Part shown: positions 20,076 to 27,516 of the stretch, in pieces
Numbering within the stretch: position 1 is the stretch's first letter
Layout of the letters: each line of letters starts with the position of its first letter
NCBI RefSeq assembly: GCF_009765365.1
Contig: NZ_VTOM01000027.1
Location: 20,587-84,586 of the forward strand
Reading direction: 5' to 3'
Source: Antarcticirhabdus aurantiaca
GTDB lineage: Bacteria > Pseudomonadota > Alphaproteobacteria > Rhizobiales > Rhizobiaceae
DNA: 64,000 bases
Notes under the pieces: generated by a model
The model's database searches: none
What the model saw: the letters and a program-made list of their open reading frames with translations, nothing else
Told to the model about the DNA's origin: nothing
Translations under genes and position numbers: made by a program

Positions 20076-21059
20076 CTAAAGACCGCTTTCGATATCGGAC
20101 ACGATGCGGGCGCGGAGCGCGTCCGACACGGCGGGGCGCCGGCCGAACCAACGCTCGAAGCCCGGCACCGCCTGGTGGAGAAGCATGCCGAGGCCGTCCG
20201 CCGTCCGGAGGCCGCGGGCGCGCGCCGCCGTCAGGATCGGGGTTTCCAGCGGAACGTAGACGATGTCGGTCACCAGCGCCCCGTCGGGAAGGGCGGCGAG
20301 ATCCGGCAGCGTCGGGGCGGCGGGGGCGGCGAAGGGCGGCGGCGCGTCCGCCTCCTGCGCGGGCTTCTGGGCGGGCGCCGCCGTGTTGACGAGGAGGTCG
20401 GTGCGGGCGAGGAGGCTTTCGCGCGCGTCCTCGCCGTGCGCGCTGGCGCGCGTCCCGAAGCGGTTGGCGAGCTCCTGCGCGCGCGACGGCGTCCGGTTGA
20501 GGATCGCGACGTGGCGAACCCCGCGCGAGACCAGCGCGTGGACCACGGCCCGCGCAGCGCCCCCTGCGCCGATCACCGTCGCGAACCGGGCGTCGACCCA
20601 GCCGGGCAGGCGGTCGTCGAGGTTGGCCGCGAAGCCGTAGGCATCCGTGTTGCCGCCGACGAGCGTGTCGCCCTCGAACCAGAGCGTGTTCACCGCGCCG
20701 ATCGCCTCGGCCTCCCCGTCGATCCGCCCCGCGGCGGCGAAGGCGGCGAGCTTGTGCGGCACGGTGACGTTGCCGCCCACCCATTCGCCGGGCCGGAGCC
20801 CCGCGAGAAAGGCGTCGATCTCCTCCGGCGGCACGCCGAGGCGGGAATAGGAGCCGGGAAGGCCGAACTCCTTCAGCCAGGTGCCGTGGATCGTCGGCGA
20901 GCGCGAATGCCAGACCGGCCAGCCCGTCACGAAGGCGCGCGGCCCCTCGGACGCTGCCCCGTCGCGGGGGGCGAAGATCGAGTTCTCCCCGCGCGGCCGC
21001 GCCGCGCCGCTGATGTAAGGAGCGGGCGTCCAGGTCTCGTCGCGGCTCGCGTCAGCCAT
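20076..21059 (-). CDS. aroE: Shikimate dehydrogenase
   Basis: AroE reduces 3-dehydroshikimate with NADPH in the chorismate pathway. HSRSP at 51-55 is the shikimate-binding Ser-x-Ser motif, Lys103 (TVPHK) and Asp139 (NTDAYGF) form the catalytic pair, and VIGAGGAARAV is the nucleotide-binding loop. At 327 residues it is longer than the usual 270-290. There is an N-terminal extension of about 40 residues and an Ala/Pro-rich insertion at about 227-260. ATG 21059 overlaps the maf stop by eight bases. Confidence 0.93.
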   Translation of the reverse strand: MADASRDETWTPAPYISGAARPRGENSIFAPRDGAASEGPRAFVTGWPVWHSRSPTIHGTWLKEFGLPGSYSRLGVPPEEIDAFLAGLRPGEWVGGNVTVPHKLAAFAAAGRIDGEAEAIGAVNTLWFEGDTLVGGNTDAYGFAANLDDRLPGWVDARFATVIGAGGAARAVVHALVSRGVRHVAILNRTPSRAQELANRFGTRASAHGEDARESLLARTDLLVNTAAPAQKPAQEADAPPPFAAPAAPTLPDLAALPDGALVTDIVYVPLETPILTAARARGLRTADGLGMLLHQAVPGFERWFGRRPAVSDALRARIVSDIESGL

Positions 21060-21651
21060 CGATCGCACCCCGCTCGCGAAGCGCGGCGAGAAGCGGCAGC
21101 AGGGGCAGGCCGACGATCGAGAAGAAGTCGCCGTCGATGCGCTCGACGAGCTGGATGCCACGCCCTTCGATCTGATAGGCGCCGACGCTGGTCAGCGCCG
21201 CCTCGCCGACGCTCGCCAGATACTCGCCGACAAAGGCCGGGTCGAGCTGGCGGAAGGTGATCGACACGGTCTCGACGTGCCGCCACACGGACACGCCGTC
21301 CTCGGCGATCACCGCGGCGCTGTGCAGCCGGTGGGTTTCGCCGGACAGGCGCAGGAGCTGGCGACGCGCGGCTTCCATCGTGTCCGGCTTGTGGAGGACC
21401 TCTCCCTTGAAGGAAAGCGTCTGGTCGGCGCCGACAACCACCGCGCCCGGCGCCCCTTCCGAAACGGAGACCGCCTTGGCCTCGGCGAGGATCGCGGCGA
21501 GGTCGTCGGGCGACACGCCGGTCTCCTTGAGCGGCGCCTCCATCGCGCGCTCGTCGAGGCTGCTGGCTCGAACCTCGAAGGCGATGCCGGCGGCTTCCAG
21601 CATGCGCGCCCGGTGAACGCTCGCCGAAGCGAGCAGGATGGGTCGCGTCAT
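21052..21651 (-). CDS. Maf/YceF-like nucleoside triphosphate pyrophosphatase
   Basis: Maf proteins hydrolyse non-canonical or modified NTPs to monophosphates. The 199-residue protein starts MTRPILLASASVHRARML; the usual ASxSPRR signature is altered to ASASVHR. VVGADQTLSFKG has Asp-Gln (76-77) rather than Asp-Thr, which places it with YceF (m7GTP pyrophosphatase) rather than YhdE (dTTP/UTP). LHKP and YQIEGRG follow as expected. It is the first gene left of the oriC candidate and begins the operon with aroE, the NTF2-like gene and coaE. A ppsR (DUF299) gene often found here is absent. Confidence 0.9.
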   Translation of the reverse strand: MTRPILLASASVHRARMLEAAGIAFEVRASSLDERAMEAPLKETGVSPDDLAAILAEAKAVSVSEGAPGAVVVGADQTLSFKGEVLHKPDTMEAARRQLLRLSGETHRLHSAAVIAEDGVSVWRHVETVSITFRQLDPAFVGEYLASVGEAALTSVGAYQIEGRGIQLVERIDGDFFSIVGLPLLPLLAALRERGAIDG

Positions 21652-21733
21652 GGGTGTCCTCCTTCGTGTCCCGCATCGATCCGGGTGTCTTCGAGAGATA
21701 AACGCGCCGCAGCCGAAAGACCACCGCTTCGCC

Positions 21734-21778
21734 GCCCGGGGCGCCCGGGGCGCCCGGGGCGCCCGGGGCGCCCGGGGC
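21734..21778. repeat. Tandem repeat, five units of GCCCGGGGC
   Basis: Five exact copies of the 9-bp near-palindromic unit GCCCGGGGC follow one another, just upstream of maf and at the edge of the oriC candidate. The whole 45-bp run is G or C only. It could form alternative hairpins and is likely to vary in copy number. Confidence 0.95.
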
Positions 21779-21779
21779 G

Positions 21780-22235
21780 GACTCGATTCGCTTGAGCTTC
21801 GCAAGCCCCGGCCGGCCTTGTTCTCAGGATTCTCCGGCCACCTGTGGGCAAGACGGGAGAGACAGGGGCAATGCGGCCGGCCGCGCCCGACATGGCGGAA
21901 AAGTGACGATTCCCCAACAATGCACGGCCGCGAACGCTTGTATCGGCGTTGTGGAGCGATCTGGGTATCGGCGGGGTCGACGGCCCCTGTCTGACAAGTG
22001 TCGTCCCCAGCCTTGTCGGACAAGTCGCGGAGGCCGCAAGCCTTTGACGCGCCGGGCCTCGCCGCCCGGCCGCCCCCGTTGTTGACAGATGGTCCCCGGC
22101 GACCTCTATCGCCAAGAGGGGGCGTCGACGCGTTCGGCAAGCCAATGGACGAGCCTGTGGATTCCCGCAATCCACCGACTCTTAGAATCAGAAATCAGAT
22201 TTTCTAGAATCTCTATTTTAGGGAAGGAACGGCCG
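21780..22235. other. oriC: Probable chromosomal replication origin (oriC)
   Basis: The 584-bp maf-hemE gap is the longest gene-free stretch in the window and sits next to hemE, the established origin neighbour in Caulobacter and Rhizobiales. Three degenerate DnaA-box-like 9-mers lie in one orientation: TGTGGGCAA (21843), TGTGGAGCG (21950) and TGTGGATTC (22156). A direct repeat TGTC(T/G)GACAAG occurs at 21988 and 22014; the second lies in the palindrome CTTGTCGGACAAG. Bases 22181-22220 are 75 % A+T, a fitting unwinding element. Flanking genes are read away on both sides. Confidence 0.75.
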
Positions 22236-23258
22236 ATGGCAGAGCGCAGGCTCCTCCGGGTCCTGTCGGGAGAGAGCGTTTCGCCCCCGCCGGTCTGGCT
22301 GATGCGGCAGGCGGGGCGCTACCTCCCCGAATATCGCGAGCTCCGGGCGAAGGCCGGCGGCTTCCTCGATCTCTGCTACGATCCCGACCTCGCAACGGAG
22401 GTGACGCTCCAGCCGATCCGCCGCTTCGGCTTCGACGCGGCGATCCTGTTCTCCGACATCCTCGTGATCCCGGACGCGCTCCGGCGCGGCGTGCGCTTCG
22501 AGGCGGGGGAGGGACCGCGCATGGAGCCGATCGCCCCGCACGAGATCGCCTCGCTCGATCCCTCGGGCGCCGACATGCACCTCGCCCCGGTGATCGCGAC
22601 GGTGGCGCGCCTGCGCCGCGAGCTGCCGGACGAAACGACGCTGATCGGCTTCTGCGGCGCGCCCTGGACGGTCGCGACCTACATGATCGCCGGGCGCGGA
22701 ACGCCCGACCAGGCGCCGGCGCGGCTCTTCGGCTATCGCCATCCCGAAGCCATGACCGAGCTCCTGTTCCTTCTCGCCGAGATGAGCGCCGACTACCTCG
22801 TGCGCCAGCTCCAGGCGGGGGCGGACTGCGTCCAGATCTTCGACTCCTGGGCGGGCGTCCTCGACGAGGCGAGCTTCGAAGCCTACGCCGTCGCGCCCGT
22901 GCGGCGGATCGTCGAGAAGGTGCGCGCGAGCGTGCCGAACGCCCGGATCATCGGCTTTCCCAAGGGTGCCGGCGCGCTCCTGACGAACTATCGCGAGAAG
23001 ACCGGCGTCGACGCGCTCGGCCTCGACTGGTCGGTGCCGCTGAGCCAGGCGCAGGCGCTTCAGAGCGGCGGCGCCGTCCAGGGCAACCTCGATCCGCTCC
23101 GCCTCATCGCCGGCGGCCGCGCCCTCGACGAGGGCGTCGACCGCATCCTGGATGCGCTGGGCAGCGGCCCCCTCGTGTTCAACCTCGGCCACGGCATCAC
23201 GCCCGACGCGCCGATCGCGCACGTCGAAGCGCTGCTGCGGCGGGTGCGCGGGGGCTGA
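22236..23258 (+). CDS. hemE: Uroporphyrinogen decarboxylase
   Basis: HemE removes four carboxyl groups from uroporphyrinogen III to give coproporphyrinogen III in haem synthesis. The 340-residue protein starts [13 protein letters not shown] and has the substrate-binding signature [14 protein letters not shown] at 21-34, [14 protein letters not shown] and the C-terminal NLGHGI. GGAAGGA precedes the ATG by eight bases. The frame is open further upstream into the origin region but lacks conservation there. HemJ follows, forming a haem pair. Confidence 0.98.
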   Translation: MAERRLLRVLSGESVSPPPVWLMRQAGRYLPEYRELRAKAGGFLDLCYDPDLATEVTLQPIRRFGFDAAILFSDILVIPDALRRGVRFEAGEGPRMEPIAPHEIASLDPSGADMHLAPVIATVARLRRELPDETTLIGFCGAPWTVATYMIAGRGTPDQAPARLFGYRHPEAMTELLFLLAEMSADYLVRQLQAGADCVQIFDSWAGVLDEASFEAYAVAPVRRIVEKVRASVPNARIIGFPKGAGALLTNYREKTGVDALGLDWSVPLSQAQALQSGGAVQGNLDPLRLIAGGRALDEGVDRILDALGSGPLVFNLGHGITPDAPIAHVEALLRRVRGG

Positions 23259-23282
23259 CGGGCACCGACGGGGCAGGACGTG

Positions 23283-23450
23283 GCGCTCGCCCCTCGCCCG
23301 CCGGCGGGGGAGCGCGGCGCGAAGCGGGCCGGGTGAAGGTGTCGGCCGCGGGAGCGGCCTGCAAAGAACCGTCGACGTCGCGTTCCGGAGGAACCACCCT
23401 CATCCCGCTGCCGGGACCGTCTCCCGCCAGCGGGAGACGGGAGAAGCGTC
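23283..23450 (+). repeat. REP-like intergenic repeat, copy 1
   Basis: This non-coding block in the hemE-hemJ gap resembles 37006-37173. Both have a leading GC palindrome, GGCCGGGTGA(A/G)GGTGTCGG in the middle, CCCTCATC, and a tail hairpin (TCTCCCGC, loop CA, GCGGGAGA; here 23420-23437) followed by GGGAG and AGCGTCG. The leading palindrome here has one mismatch. The remainder of the 336-base gap shows nothing else recognisable. Confidence 0.85.
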
Positions 23451-23594
23451 GATGCCGCGCTTGAGCGGCCGGAGAGTGGGGATCACGGGCAAATCGTCCG
23501 TCCCGGCGCTTATCCGCTCGCCGCGCCATTGCCTTCCCCGACCGACAGGCTAGACCGGTTCCAAGCATTCAACCCTTCCGCGTCCGGGATCCCC

Positions 23595-24122
23595 ATGAGC
23601 CGCACCGCCTCCCCTTCCGCCAAGCCGGACCGTTCCGGGATGATCCTCGGCGTCGTGCTCCTGGTGCTCGCCGTCGGCCTGTTCCTGACCCCGGTCGAGG
23701 CGCAGCTCTGGGTGAAGTCTCTGCACATCCTGGCGGTGATCGCCTGGATGGCGGGCATGCTCTACCTGCCGCGGCTCTTCGTCTACCATGCCGGCACCCG
23801 GCCGGGCTCGGCCGAGAGCGAGCTGTTCAAGGTCATGGAGCGCCGCCTCCTCAAGGCGATCATCAACCCGGCCATGGCGGTCACCTGGCTCGCCGGGCTC
23901 TGGCTCGCCTGGAACGTCTTCGCCTTCCAGGGCGGCTGGCTCCACGCCAAGATCTTCCTCGTCCTCCTCCTGTCGGGCCTCCACGGCTACCTCTCGGCCT
24001 CGCTGAAGCGCTTCGCCCGCGACGAGCGCTCCAAGCCCTCCCGGCACTGGCGCATCGTCAACGAAGTGCCGACCGTCCTGCTCGTCCTGATCGTGATCCT
24101 GGTGGTGGTGAAGCCCTTCTGA
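23595..24122 (+). CDS. hemJ: Protoporphyrinogen IX oxidase HemJ
   Basis: HemJ is the membrane oxidase that converts protoporphyrinogen IX to protoporphyrin IX in bacteria lacking HemG and HemY. The 175-residue protein has four to five membrane helices. SLHILAVIAWMAGMLYLPR with His43 and FVYH with His65 are family positions, and RRLLKAIINPAM follows. ATG 23595 gives a short cytosolic leader; an ATG 22 codons upstream looks non-conserved. Pairing with hemE is typical. In relatives rho follows; here the next gene is gluconokinase. Confidence 0.93.
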   Translation: MSRTASPSAKPDRSGMILGVVLLVLAVGLFLTPVEAQLWVKSLHILAVIAWMAGMLYLPRLFVYHAGTRPGSAESELFKVMERRLLKAIINPAMAVTWLAGLWLAWNVFAFQGGWLHAKIFLVLLLSGLHGYLSASLKRFARDERSKPSRHWRIVNEVPTVLLVLIVILVVVKPF

Positions 24123-24222
24123 GGCTGGCCTCGCGGACGTTTCGTCGGCCAAGGACTTGAGATCCGGGCCGGCGCGCCAACTTCTCGGGCAGACAACGGG
24201 ACGCGTTTTCGAGGGACCCCGC

Positions 24223-24774
24223 ATGGCGGACGACACGGGCAGGGGCGGTATCGGGCGCACGGCGATCGTGGTGATGGGCCCGTCCGGGGTCGGCAAGACC
24301 ACCACCGCCAAGCTCCTGTCGGAGCGCCTGGGCTGGCGCTTCGCCGAAGCCGACGAGTTCCACCCCCAGGCCAACATCGACAAGATGAAGGCCGGCGTCC
24401 CGCTCGAGGATGCCGATCGCTGGCCCTGGCTGGACACCATCCGCGACTGGATCGCCGCGCGCGGAGCGGAGGGCGAAAACGTCGTCGTCACATGCTCGGC
24501 GTTGAAGCGCAGCTATCGCGACGTCCTGACGGGTGCCGAGGGGGTGCGAGTGCGCTTCCTTCAGCTCGAGGGCGAGGTCGGCCTCGTCGAGACGCGCATG
24601 AAGGCGCGGCGCCACCACTACATGCCGCCCTCGCTTCTCGCCTCGCAGTTCTCGACGCTGGAGCCGCTGCAGCTGGGCGAGGACGGCGTCGCCGTGTCGG
24701 TCGACACCAGTCCCGACGCGGTCGCCGACCACGCATTGGCGGCGCTGGGGCTCCAAGCCCCGGCGAAGAGCTGA
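24223..24774 (+). CDS. Gluconokinase
   Basis: The 183-residue GntK-type kinase phosphorylates gluconate to 6-phosphogluconate, feeding the pentose-phosphate or Entner-Doudoroff pathway. The P-loop is GPSGVGKTTTA at 19-29. DEFHPQANIDKMKAGVPLED and CSALKRSYRDVL are typical family blocks, and MPPSLLASQFSTLE is the C-terminal signature. ATG 24223 is preferred over an upstream in-frame ATG. It converges on the nucleoside hydrolase with a four-base gap. No gluconate transporter or regulator lies nearby. Confidence 0.93.
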   Translation: MADDTGRGGIGRTAIVVMGPSGVGKTTTAKLLSERLGWRFAEADEFHPQANIDKMKAGVPLEDADRWPWLDTIRDWIAARGAEGENVVVTCSALKRSYRDVLTGAEGVRVRFLQLEGEVGLVETRMKARRHHYMPPSLLASQFSTLEPLQLGEDGVAVSVDTSPDAVADHALAALGLQAPAKS

Positions 24775-24778
24775 GGGG

Positions 24779-25732
24779 TCAGTCTCCGGCGATCGTCCGC
24801 TCGATGGCGGACAGGACGCCCTCCGCCTCGACGCCGAGGCAGACCGTCTGGCTCGGACGGTCGTCCCACGCGCTCGGCGGAAAGACCGTTCCGTCCGGCT
24901 TCTGGATGGTCATGCCCGCGGCGAGCCCCTCGCAGGCGACGCGCACGGCGCCGCGGCGGGTGCGGAACAGCGCGGGGTCGGTGAGGGCGACGCAGGCCGT
25001 CGCGTCGTGGACCACCATCCCGTCGGGAATACGGGTCTCGTAGAAGCGGATGTAGTCCTGGCTGAGGTCGCGCACGAGCCGGGCCGCCTCGCCGCCGGTT
25101 TGCGCCAGAGCGTCGAGCCTCGCACGCGTCATCACCACGGGAACGGTCGCGTCGAGCCCGACGATCGTCACCGGCCAGTCGGCGCCGAAGACGAGGTCGG
25201 CCGCTTCCGGATCGCCGTGGATGTTGGCTTCGGCGGCGGGCGTGACGTTGCCCGGTCCCGCGAAGACGCCGCCCATGACGACCACGCCGCGGGCGAGCCC
25301 GGCGATCTCCGGCGCCTCGCGAAGCGCGAGGGCGAGGTTCGTCAGGCGCCCGACGGCGACGAGGGTGATCGCGCCGGGACGCGCGCGCAGCGTGTCCGCG
25401 ATGAAGCGGTGCGCGGGGCGGGGATCGGGCGCGCGGGCGGGGGCGGCGACGTCGATGTCGCCGAGGCCGTTCTCGCCGTGGATGAAGGTCGGAAAGCGGC
25501 CCGCGGGGCGGCGGGTGTCGAAGCACTCGCCCGCGCCGCGCGCGACCGGCGCCGCGATGCCCCATCGCTCGGCGAGAAACAGCGCGTTGCGCGTCGTCAG
25601 CTCGATCGGGGCGTTGCCGAAGACGGTGGTGATCCCGGCGAGCTCCACGTCGCGGTGGCGGTGGAGGTAGAGGAGGGCGAGGGCGTCGTCGACGCCGGGA
25701 TCGGTGTCGAAGATGACGGCGTGTTCGGCCAT
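24779..25732 (-). CDS. Inosine/uridine-preferring nucleoside hydrolase
   Basis: This 317-residue enzyme should cleave the N-glycosidic bond of ribonucleosides for salvage. The calcium-binding cluster FDTDPGVDDALAL is at residues 8-20, NVTPAAEANIHGDPEAA is the sugar-binding block, and MVVHDATA carries the distal aspartate. Base specificity cannot be assigned. It lies between gluconokinase and a MITE-like element. It is one of two catabolic genes at the right junction of the proposed inversion. Confidence 0.92.
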   Translation of the reverse strand: MAEHAVIFDTDPGVDDALALLYLHRHRDVELAGITTVFGNAPIELTTRNALFLAERWGIAAPVARGAGECFDTRRPAGRFPTFIHGENGLGDIDVAAPARAPDPRPAHRFIADTLRARPGAITLVAVGRLTNLALALREAPEIAGLARGVVVMGGVFAGPGNVTPAAEANIHGDPEAADLVFGADWPVTIVGLDATVPVVMTRARLDALAQTGGEAARLVRDLSQDYIRFYETRIPDGMVVHDATACVALTDPALFRTRRGAVRVACEGLAAGMTIQKPDGTVFPPSAWDDRPSQTVCLGVEAEGVLSAIERTIAGD

Positions 25733-25796
25733 GGGCTCGGCTCCTTCGGGGAAAACGCGCGTGCCAGGCAGGCCTGGCACGTCCGGCGCAGCCTTA

Positions 25797-25955
25797 GAGC
25801 GTCTAACAGAACCTCGCGGGGTCGGTCTGGCGGGTCTTTGCCGCCACCACGTCGTCGCCGATGCTCGCCTATGCGCTGCATAGGCTGCGCTCGGCTCCTA
25901 GCGGTGACGTCAAATCCCTCGCCAGCCCTCCGCCCGGTGGTTCTGTTAGACGCTC
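25797..25955. mobile_element. MITE-like element with perfect 17-bp terminal inverted repeats
   Basis: GAGCGTCTAACAGAACC (25797-25813) is matched exactly by its reverse complement at 25939-25955, and TTA flanks both ends (25794-25796 and 25956-25958) as a likely target duplication. The 159-bp interior has no ORF and contains the hairpin GCCTATGC-GCT-GCATAGGC. This is the structure of a non-autonomous miniature transposable element. No related transposase is present in the window. Confidence 0.8.
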
Positions 25956-26005
25956 TTAAGCCCGCCGAGCCGGTTTCCCGCAAGGGGCGGCGCGCGCCCG
26001 GCGCG

Positions 26006-26599
26006 TCAATGAAGGGTGCGCGGTCCCGGGGTCGGATCGTCCTCGCCCGGCGCCGGCAGCGGCTTCGACGGGTCGTGCCCGTTGGCGTGCCAGGGGGAGG
26101 CCGGATCGCCGCGCCGCTCGAAATCGGCGGCGCCGAGGTCGACGACGTCCGGCCGGGGCCGCATCGCGCCCTCGCGGCCGAAGCCCGGCCGGGGACCCGC
26201 GCCCATGCCGCCGCGCCAGACGCCCCGCTCGGAGGACGCGACCACCACGATGCGCTGCTTCAGGAGCCGCCAGGCGAGGTCGCGCACCGGCGGCAGGAAC
26301 AGGAGAAGGCCGACGACGTCGGAGATGAAGCCCGGCAGGATCAGGAGGAAGCCCGCCACCGCGATCATCAGCCCGTGAACGAGCTCGCGGCCCGGCAGGC
26401 CACCGGCGCGGGTCTCCTCCTGGATCCGGCGCAGCGTGCCGAGGCCCTGCTGGCGCAGCAGCAGCGCGCCGAGAAAGGCCGAGGCGAGGATCAGGCCCAG
26501 CGTCGGCCAGAGACCGATGGCGTTGCCGACCAGGATGAAGCCGGCGATCTCGGCGATCGGCATCAGCAGGAAGAGGAACGGGATGAAAGCTCGGGACAT
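26006..26599 (-). CDS. fxsA: FxsA-family membrane protein
   Basis: The 197-residue protein has three to four hydrophobic segments: FIPFLFLLMPIAEIAGFIL, WPTLGLILASAFLGALLL and a GLMIAVAGFLLILPGFISD stretch, the last being the family signature. FxsA (suppressor of F exclusion of phage T7) has no firm biochemical role. The cytoplasmic tail from about 125 is Pro/Gly/Asp-rich and not conserved. It diverges from the tim44-like gene, as in relatives, where secB lies on its other side. Confidence 0.88.
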   Translation of the reverse strand: MSRAFIPFLFLLMPIAEIAGFILVGNAIGLWPTLGLILASAFLGALLLRQQGLGTLRRIQEETRAGGLPGRELVHGLMIAVAGFLLILPGFISDVVGLLLFLPPVRDLAWRLLKQRIVVVASSERGVWRGGMGAGPRPGFGREGAMRPRPDVVDLGAADFERRGDPASPWHANGHDPSKPLPAPGEDDPTPGPRTLH

Positions 26600-26785
26600 G
26601 GGCGGATCGGAACCTTTGCTCGATGCCCGCGCTTTGATCGCGGGGCCGGTGGGCGCCGGCGACCGCAAAAAAGCCGGGATGCTTCCACCGGAGATAGGAA
26701 GCGCAACGCGCCGTTTGAATGCTGCGCCCGGCACCTCTATATGAAGCCCGTTCGACAGGTTGCAGACTTTGGCGCAAGGGGCGTG

Positions 26786-27493
26786 ATGAGCTTCGGGACG
26801 ATCTTCTTCATTGTTTTGGCGGTGATCGTCCTGTTCCAGCTCCGGAGCGTGCTTGGGCGGCGCACCGGCCACGAGCGTCCGCCCTTCGATCCCTTCTCCC
26901 GCCCGGACAAGGCCGCGGCGCCCGCATCCGAGCAGAACGGCAACGTGGTGACGCTGCCCGGCCGCCGCACCGAGGCGCGGCCCGAGGAAGCGCCCGCGAC
27001 CTACGCCTCGATCGACGCCGTCGCCGCGCCGGGCACCGCGCTCAACGCCGACCTGCGCCGCATCCGGGACGCCGATCCGGGCTTCGATGCCAAGGAATTC
27101 CTCGGCGGCGTGAAAATCGCTTATGAAATGATCGTGACCGGCTTCGCCGACGGCGATCGCAAGCTTTTGAAGAACCTCCTGTCGTCGGAGGTCTACCAGG
27201 GCTTCGACTCGGCGATCGCCGAGCGCGAGAACCGCGGCGAGCGGATGCAGTCCTCCTTCGTCGGCATCGACGACGCGACGATCGTCGCCGCCGAGATGAA
27301 GGAGCGCGAGGCGCTCGTCACCGTGCGCATCGTCTCGCAGCTGATCTCGGCCGTGCTGAAGTCCAACGGCGAGGTCGTCGACGGCGATCCGGAGACCGTG
27401 GTCGAGGTGCGCGACGTGTGGACCTTCGCCCGCGACACGCGCTCGCGCGATCCCAACTGGAAGCTCGTCGAGACCGAGTCCGAGGACGACTGA
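26786..27493 (+). CDS. Tim44-like domain membrane-anchored protein
   Basis: This 235-residue protein has an N-terminal membrane anchor (FGTIFFIVLAVIVLFQL), a charged linker, and a Tim44/MBA1-like domain from about residue 95 (GFDAKEFLGGVKIAYEMIV and PETVVEVRDVWTFARD). Bacterial relatives (TimA in Caulobacter) face the cytoplasm and are suspected to help membrane protein assembly. It begins the tim44-mltA-smr-XRE run, 23 bases before mltA. Confidence 0.88.
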   Translation: MSFGTIFFIVLAVIVLFQLRSVLGRRTGHERPPFDPFSRPDKAAAPASEQNGNVVTLPGRRTEARPEEAPATYASIDAVAAPGTALNADLRRIRDADPGFDAKEFLGGVKIAYEMIVTGFADGDRKLLKNLLSSEVYQGFDSAIAERENRGERMQSSFVGIDDATIVAAEMKEREALVTVRIVSQLISAVLKSNGEVVDGDPETVVEVRDVWTFARDTRSRDPNWKLVETESEDD

Positions 27494-27516
27494 GCGCGGG
27501 CGAGGAGGGCGCGGCC

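Noticed and set aside
21734..21778. Possible CRISPR-like array
   Set aside because: The units are contiguous 9-mers without spacers; it is a simple tandem repeat.
21652..22235. A ppsR (DUF299) gene expected near maf
   Set aside because: Neither strand of the gap carries a frame with ppsR features; the gene is absent here or located elsewhere.
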